The notes below the pieces were generated by a model. That model made no database searches, was not told the origin of the DNA, and was given only the letters and a program-made list of their open reading frames with translations. Shown here piece after piece: positions 59,916 to 64,000 of a stretch of DNA of 64,000 nt (position 1 is its first letter; each line of letters opens with the position of its first letter). A program made the position numbers and the translations under genes. Source of the stretch: a virus. The stretch lies in the IMG/VR virus record IMGVR_UViG_3300008963_000002, positions 1-64,000 of that record; one strand, written 5' to 3'.

Positions 59916-61067
59916 ATGAATTACGATATTGAACAAATTCTCAACAAAGAAACCAAAAGACAAGACAGCACTATAGAATTAATTGCAAGTGAAAACTTTG
60001 CATCAGATGATGTTAGAAGTCTTTGTGGGTCAATATTTACTAACAAATATGCTGAGGGATATCCCGGTGCTCGTTACTATAATGGTTGCGAACATATGGA
60101 TGAAATTGAAACACTCGCTATTGATTTAGTTACTAACCTCTATGGTGCAAAGTTTGCCAATGTTCAGCCGCATTCGGGTGCTAATGCAAACACAGCGGTA
60201 TATCAAGCATTCTTAAAACCCGGTGATGTAATATTAGGCATGGATTTGGCATCAGGCGGTCATCTTTCTCATGGTGCTAAAGTTAATATATCAGGAAAAG
60301 TATATAAATCATATTCTTATGGTGTAGATGAAAACGGGTTTCTTGATTATGATGCAATAGAAAGCATTGCTAATGAAGTGCATCCACATATTATAGTCGC
60401 AGGTGCATCTGCATATCCTAGAGAAATTGACTGGAAGCGGTTTAGACAGATAGCCGATGACGTGGGTGCATATCTGCTAGTGGATATGGCTCATTATTCT
60501 GGGCTAATTGCTGGTGGTGCTTATCCAAATCCAGTTCCATACGCTGATTTTTTGACTTCAACTACACATAAAACTCTTCGTGGTCCCCGTGGCGGTATGA
60601 TATTGTGGAACAATGAGGAATACAGTAAAAAAATAAACTCCGCCATATTCCCCGGCACACAAGGTGGTCCTCTTATGAATATTGTGGCTGCTAAAGCACA
60701 GTGTTTCTCAGAGGCATTAGATGTATCATTTCAAGATTATAGTAAAAAAGTCATTGAAAATGCAAAGGCGATGTGTGATGTTTTTAGGGATAAGGGAATA
60801 AAGACACTAACTGATGGCACTGATAGTCATATTATTTTGCTTGATTTATCAGAAACACAATGGTCTGGCAAGGCTGCTGCTGATCTCTTAGAATCTAATG
60901 GAATCACGGTAAATAAGAATGGCATACCAAATGACCCAAGAAATTTTTTAGAAACATCTGGTATACGAATTGGAACAGCCGCTGAAACTACCAAGGGACA
61001 TGATGCCCAATGGTTTAGAGAATTAGCAAGCCGTATTGCAGATATCCTAAACAACAAAGAGGGATAA
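59916..61067 (+). CDS. glyA: Serine hydroxymethyltransferase
   Basis: 383 residues from ATG 59916 (a TTG one codon earlier is possible). SHMT signatures: ELIASENF, GYPGARYYNG, NVQPHSGANAN, VDMAHYSGLIAGG (D190, H193) and TSTTHKTLRGPRGG with the PLP Lys at 219. Slightly shorter than bacterial SHMT (about 415). It makes 5,10-methylene-THF from serine, the one-carbon donor for thymidylate, so it fits beside ribonucleotide reductase in nucleotide supply. It is followed after 4 bases by cydA. Confidence 0.95.
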   Translation: MNYDIEQILNKETKRQDSTIELIASENFASDDVRSLCGSIFTNKYAEGYPGARYYNGCEHMDEIETLAIDLVTNLYGAKFANVQPHSGANANTAVYQAFLKPGDVILGMDLASGGHLSHGAKVNISGKVYKSYSYGVDENGFLDYDAIESIANEVHPHIIVAGASAYPREIDWKRFRQIADDVGAYLLVDMAHYSGLIAGGAYPNPVPYADFLTSTTHKTLRGPRGGMILWNNEEYSKKINSAIFPGTQGGPLMNIVAAKAQCFSEALDVSFQDYSKKVIENAKAMCDVFRDKGIKTLTDGTDSHIILLDLSETQWSGKAAADLLESNGITVNKNGIPNDPRNFLETSGIRIGTAAETTKGHDAQWFRELASRIADILNNKEG

Positions 61068-61071
61068 CCCA

Positions 61072-62391
61072 ATGGACTTTTTGTCTGACCCACTAGCACT
61101 ATCAAGATTGCAATTTGCATTCATAGTAACATTTCATGCTGTATTTCCGGTATTTTCTATCGGTCTTGCATCGTTTATTGCGTTGCTTGAAGGACTGTAT
61201 TATAAAACAGGTAACGCAGCGTATCATGCATTAGCGGGGTTCTGGACAAAAGTTTTTGCCATTGCATTTGGCATGGGGGTTGTATCTGGCATAGTAATGT
61301 CATTTCAGTTTGGCACTAACTGGAGCAACTTTTCGCAGATGTCAGCTAATTTTCTTGGACCAGTGCTGAGTTATGAGGTTATAACTGCATTCTTCTTAGA
61401 GGCTGCGTTCTTGGGTGTGTTGTTATTTGGTAGGGATAAAGTCCCTGCAGGAACACATTTATTTGCAGCAATTATGGTTGCTGTTGGCACGTTCGTTTCT
61501 TCTTTCTGGATTTTGGCTGCTAACTCTTGGATGCACACACCAGCAGGAATAGAAGTAATCAATAACACAATTCATGTTGTTGATTGGAGTGCTGCCATTT
61601 TTAATCCATCATTTCCTTATCGTTTTGTACATATGGGAATTGCCAGTTTCTTGACTGGTGCATTTGTCGTGGGCGGCGTAAGTGCTTGGTTTATAATGAA
61701 AAATAAGGATGTTGAAATACACAAAAAAGCATTATCAATGTGTATGTGGCTAATTTTATTTGCAGCACCTGCTCAGATTATTGTGGGTGATTTTCATGGG
61801 TTGAATACATTAGAATATCAACCCCCTAAGTTGGCTGCGATGGAGGGCAACTGGGAAACCTCAGGAAATGTCCCTCTCTTACTATTTGCAATTCCAGATC
61901 AAGAAAATCAAACTAACCACCTTGAGGTTGGGATACCTAGTTTAGCAAGTGTCATATTAAAGCATGACCCCGACGGTATTGTTCCCGGGTTAGATCAAAC
62001 ACCGAAAGAAGAACAGCCTTGGGTTTTTGGTGTATTCTGGTCATTCAGAGTTATGGTTGGAATTGGTGTATTAATGGCACTGGCAGCAGTGATGTCACTT
62101 GGTTTGCGTATGACAGGAAAGTTATATACTAACAAATTATTTCATAAATTCTTGGTATTAATGATTCCAGCCCCGTTTGTTGCAGTTATTGCTGGGTGGT
62201 TTGTCACAGAAATTGGTAGAGCACCTTGGTTAATACATGGAATTATTACACATGCAGACGCATTAACTCCATCTTTAACAGGACCAATGGCACTCACCAG
62301 TTTAATTGGTTATATATCAGTATATGCAATTGTATATGCCGCTGGACTACACTATATTTTAAAAACAGTAAAGGCTGGGATTGTAGATTAA
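61072..62391 (+). CDS. cydA: Cytochrome bd (CIO-type) quinol oxidase subunit I
   Basis: 439 residues, about nine hydrophobic segments, ribosome site AGAGGGATA. CydA residues are conserved in order: H22 (E. coli H19, haem b595), E102 and E110 (E99, E107), H187 in YRFVHMG (H186, haem b558), K253 and E258 in PPKLAAMEGNWET (Q-loop K252, E257), M328 in FWSFRVMVG (M393), and E380 in GWFVTEIGRAPW (GRQPW region, Gln replaced by Ala). The short Q-loop fits the cyanide-insensitive (CioA) branch. It reduces O2 with quinol at the inner membrane. No cydB follows. Confidence 0.95.
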   Translation: MDFLSDPLALSRLQFAFIVTFHAVFPVFSIGLASFIALLEGLYYKTGNAAYHALAGFWTKVFAIAFGMGVVSGIVMSFQFGTNWSNFSQMSANFLGPVLSYEVITAFFLEAAFLGVLLFGRDKVPAGTHLFAAIMVAVGTFVSSFWILAANSWMHTPAGIEVINNTIHVVDWSAAIFNPSFPYRFVHMGIASFLTGAFVVGGVSAWFIMKNKDVEIHKKALSMCMWLILFAAPAQIIVGDFHGLNTLEYQPPKLAAMEGNWETSGNVPLLLFAIPDQENQTNHLEVGIPSLASVILKHDPDGIVPGLDQTPKEEQPWVFGVFWSFRVMVGIGVLMALAAVMSLGLRMTGKLYTNKLFHKFLVLMIPAPFVAVIAGWFVTEIGRAPWLIHGIITHADALTPSLTGPMALTSLIGYISVYAIVYAAGLHYILKTVKAGIVD

Positions 62392-62394
62392 TTA

Positions 62395-63039
62395 ATGCCA
62401 AAGCCAGCAGACTTATCTAAGATAAGTAATTGCGTGGAAACAAGAAAAAAATATATATTGGGACTCGGACATCCAAGAACAGGGACTAGATTTACTAGTA
62501 AAATTCTTAAAAAGTGGGGGCTGGATGTTGACCATGAAAGATTCGGAGATGATGGTATAGTCGCTTGGCAGTTAATAAAAGAACAAGGACCATATCCCTA
62601 TACAATACAAGTTGGTTGCAGACCAAATTTTGATTTCTTAATTTATAATGTTAGGAATCCTTATTATTCCATCCCATCTATAGTCTATACTGAAGATAAT
62701 AAAGAAAAGTCATTTGATTATAGAAAGAAAATTCTTGGATTATCTGATTCTGATAACCCAATAGAAAATGCCATTTTAAGTTTGTGTCTTTATGATTTAA
62801 AAGTTGTAGAAATGAATCCTGATGTCACATTTAGAGTAGAAGATGAGCAATTAAAACTTTTTGAATCTTTAAGTAAAAATGGCATTTCTGCAAAATTTTC
62901 AGTACATGACAAAAAAGAAAACACAAGAAAACATAAAAATTTTGACGAAATGATAGAACAATTTGCAGAAGTTTCAGAGGATGTAAAGAAATTAATTAAT
63001 AAGTTTTCTGAAAAGTATGGATATGAAAAAGTGTTTTAA
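62395..63039 (+). CDS. Sulfotransferase-like P-loop protein
   Basis: 214 residues, AT-rich, three bases after cydA. GLGHPRTGTRF at 23-33 is the PAPS-binding 5'-PSB-like loop of sulfotransferases, and YNVRNPYYSIPSIV resembles the 3'-PB motif (R-x-P). The C-terminal part is Lys-rich and helical. It may sulfate a glycan made by the phage glycosyltransferases, though kinases share the P-loop shape. The neighbour downstream is a glycosyltransferase, overlapping by one base. Confidence 0.68.
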   Translation: MPKPADLSKISNCVETRKKYILGLGHPRTGTRFTSKILKKWGLDVDHERFGDDGIVAWQLIKEQGPYPYTIQVGCRPNFDFLIYNVRNPYYSIPSIVYTEDNKEKSFDYRKKILGLSDSDNPIENAILSLCLYDLKVVEMNPDVTFRVEDEQLKLFESLSKNGISAKFSVHDKKENTRKHKNFDEMIEQFAEVSEDVKKLINKFSEKYGYEKVF

Positions 63040-63620
63040 TGACTATTGTAACTTCTTTCTATACACCAGAATGGAAATATCCAGAATATGCCACTCAATT
63101 ATCTTTAGATTGTGAGAGATTAGGCTTAGATTATCATATTGTAGAGAAGAAATCATATGATGACTATCGTAAAAATTGTAATATAAAACCTCTTTTTATT
63201 AGAGAAACACTTGAAAAATTTAAGAAACCAATATTCTGGATGGATGTTGATGGCGGAATAATTACTAAACCTGATTTGCTGTTTAGTGATGACATTATGA
63301 ATTACGATATCGCAGCAAATCATTCGGTAAATCAAGTAGATAGAATTCATGTTGGTTCAATATGGTTTAATTATTCTAAAAGAACAATGAAATTTGTCAA
63401 TGCATGGTGTGATGAAATTGCAAAAGGTGGAATAGATGATGGTATATTCAATATTGTATGGAAAAAATTTTCAGAAGAATTAAAACTTTTTGAATTACCC
63501 TCAAATTATTTTGTTTTATTAAAAATCCCCGGAGAACCAATACCAGAAGATGCATGTATAATACATCGGCTTTCTGATTCCTTACTCAAATCTAAACATA
63601 AACAACGGAGAAAAAAATGA
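63039..63620 (+). CDS. Putative glycosyltransferase, GT-A like
   Basis: 193 residues. YATQLSLDCERLGLDYHIV and IFWMDVDGGI with D69-x-D71 (DxD) resemble a small GT-A domain, and IHVGSIWFNYS gives the acceptor-side strand. The C-terminus ends HKQRRKK, probably basic and flexible. It overlaps the next gene by 4 bases. Sugar and acceptor are unknown. With the sulfotransferase-like gene it may form a small surface-modification pair inside the metabolic module. Confidence 0.65.
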   Translation: MTIVTSFYTPEWKYPEYATQLSLDCERLGLDYHIVEKKSYDDYRKNCNIKPLFIRETLEKFKKPIFWMDVDGGIITKPDLLFSDDIMNYDIAANHSVNQVDRIHVGSIWFNYSKRTMKFVNAWCDEIAKGGIDDGIFNIVWKKFSEELKLFELPSNYFVLLKIPGEPIPEDACIIHRLSDSLLKSKHKQRRKK

Positions 63621-63865
63621 GTGCAATAATCTGGACAAAAAATCAATGCATTTATTGTGAATGGGCTAAGAAACTTCTTCAAGATAATGAAATTGAATTT
63701 GATGAAAGAAACATCAATACAGATTATACTAAAGATCAAATGGTTGATTGGCTTACAGAATATCATGATATTAATCCAGAAGAAAAAATTACGATGCCAC
63801 AGATAATTGTTGCTGGGCATTATGTTGGTGGCTTTACCGAGTTAAAGCAGCATTTAAAATCTTAA
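63617..63865 (+). CDS. Glutaredoxin
   Basis: 82 residues with the CIYC active site at C11-C14 and the TMPQI cis-Pro loop and GG of VGGFTEL near the end, a standard glutaredoxin. It can reduce the NrdA C-terminal Cys pair, as T4 NrdC does for its reductase, so it completes the nucleotide-reduction set in this region. Confidence 0.92.
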   Translation: MSAIIWTKNQCIYCEWAKKLLQDNEIEFDERNINTDYTKDQMVDWLTEYHDINPEEKITMPQIIVAGHYVGGFTELKQHLKS

Positions 63866-63912
63866 TGTTTTAGCAATGTAATAACTACATATGTTCACAT
63901 AAAGGCAAAATT

Positions 63913-64000
63913 ATGAAAATAGAAAAAAATGAAATTTACACCATTAAACTCGCATCGGGTGAAGAAATTGTTACAAAAATTGTTGATCAAACCGATGACT
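63913..64000 (+). CDS. Start of a small protein running off the window
   Basis: An ATG at 63913 opens a frame to the window end (29 codons): MKIEKNEIYTIKLASGEEIVT, then KIVDQTDD. The IYTIKLASGEEIV strand pattern resembles small Sm/SH3-like beta-barrel proteins that I recall near nrd genes in marine phages. Truncated, so no further call. Confidence 0.6.
   Translation, partial: MKIEKNEIYTIKLASGEEIVTKIVDQTDD

Noticed and set aside
1-64000. tRNA genes, integrase or attachment sites, insertion sequences
   Set aside because: No gap longer than about 130 bases exists without a gene, none shows a tRNA-like fold or GTTCGA arm, and no integrase or transposase motif was seen.

Overview
The window is a gene-dense, AT-rich stretch of a T4-like myovirus genome of the marine (cyanophage/pelagiphage-like) type. 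This rests on recognisable T4 homologues: gp1, gp18, gp19, gp4, gp16, gp17, gp32, UvsX, UvsY, UvsW, gp61, gp41 and NrdA/NrdB. They are mixed with conserved proteins typical of marine T4-like phages. Nearly every gene is on the + strand, start/stop overlaps are common, and no gap is long enough for a tRNA. Both ends cut through genes. The host cannot be read directly; the gene set suggests a marine proteobacterium or similar. Portal, prohead protease, major capsid, DNA polymerase gp43 and sliding clamp are not in the window.

Layout. 1-2.6 kb: a structural gene end, a basic head-like protein, a DexA-like exonuclease, a membrane protein, dNMP kinase gp1 and a minus-strand HNH/zinc protein. 2.7-9.4 kb: tail sheath, two tail-tube-like proteins, head completion gp4 and small terminase gp16. 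9.4-22.2 kb: an unusually large block of acidic or modular proteins between gp16 and the large terminase gp17. Several start with a short peptide like the T4 capsid-targeting sequence, ending in an (L/I)xE prohead-protease-like site. Two tandem paralogues share an N-terminus and core but have different C-terminal modules. 22.2-26.3 kb: gp17, a conserved virion-type protein and gp32. 26.3-33 kb: UvsX/UvsY among glycosyltransferases and methyltransferases. 33-36 kb: an AAA ATPase and UvsW. 36-45.8 kb: SGNH hydrolases, a clamp-loader-like protein, an asparagine-synthase-like protein, a zinc-finger protein, a miniature DnaE-like protein, primase gp61 and helicase gp41. 45.8-56.9 kb: more head or virion proteins, a nucleotidyltransferase-ligase fusion, an IscA-like protein, a Cas4/RecB-like nuclease, a radical SAM protein and a pectate-lyase-fold fibre. 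56.9-64 kb: a metabolic module of nrdB, nrdA, a small ORF, glyA, cydA, a sulfotransferase-like gene, a glycosyltransferase and glutaredoxin.

Control. Structural genes are preceded by T4-like late boxes (variants of TATAAATA). Replication and recombination genes are preceded by near-consensus sigma70 promoters, for example a perfect TTGACA-N17-TATAAT at 39057-39085. Four hairpin terminators or terminator-like hairpins are visible.

Most striking points: (1) a phage cydA, the catalytic subunit of a cytochrome bd/CIO-type quinol oxidase, with its haem and quinol residues intact but no cydB beside it; (2) a 192-residue protein that appears to compress the catalytic landmarks of bacterial DNA polymerase III alpha; (3) a probable set of head-packaged proteins marked by a shared targeting peptide, including duplicated modular proteins with an MGHCGN core; (4) a polymerase-beta-type nucleotidyltransferase fused to a KxDG ligase-like domain. 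Assignments are by eye from motifs; no database search was run.
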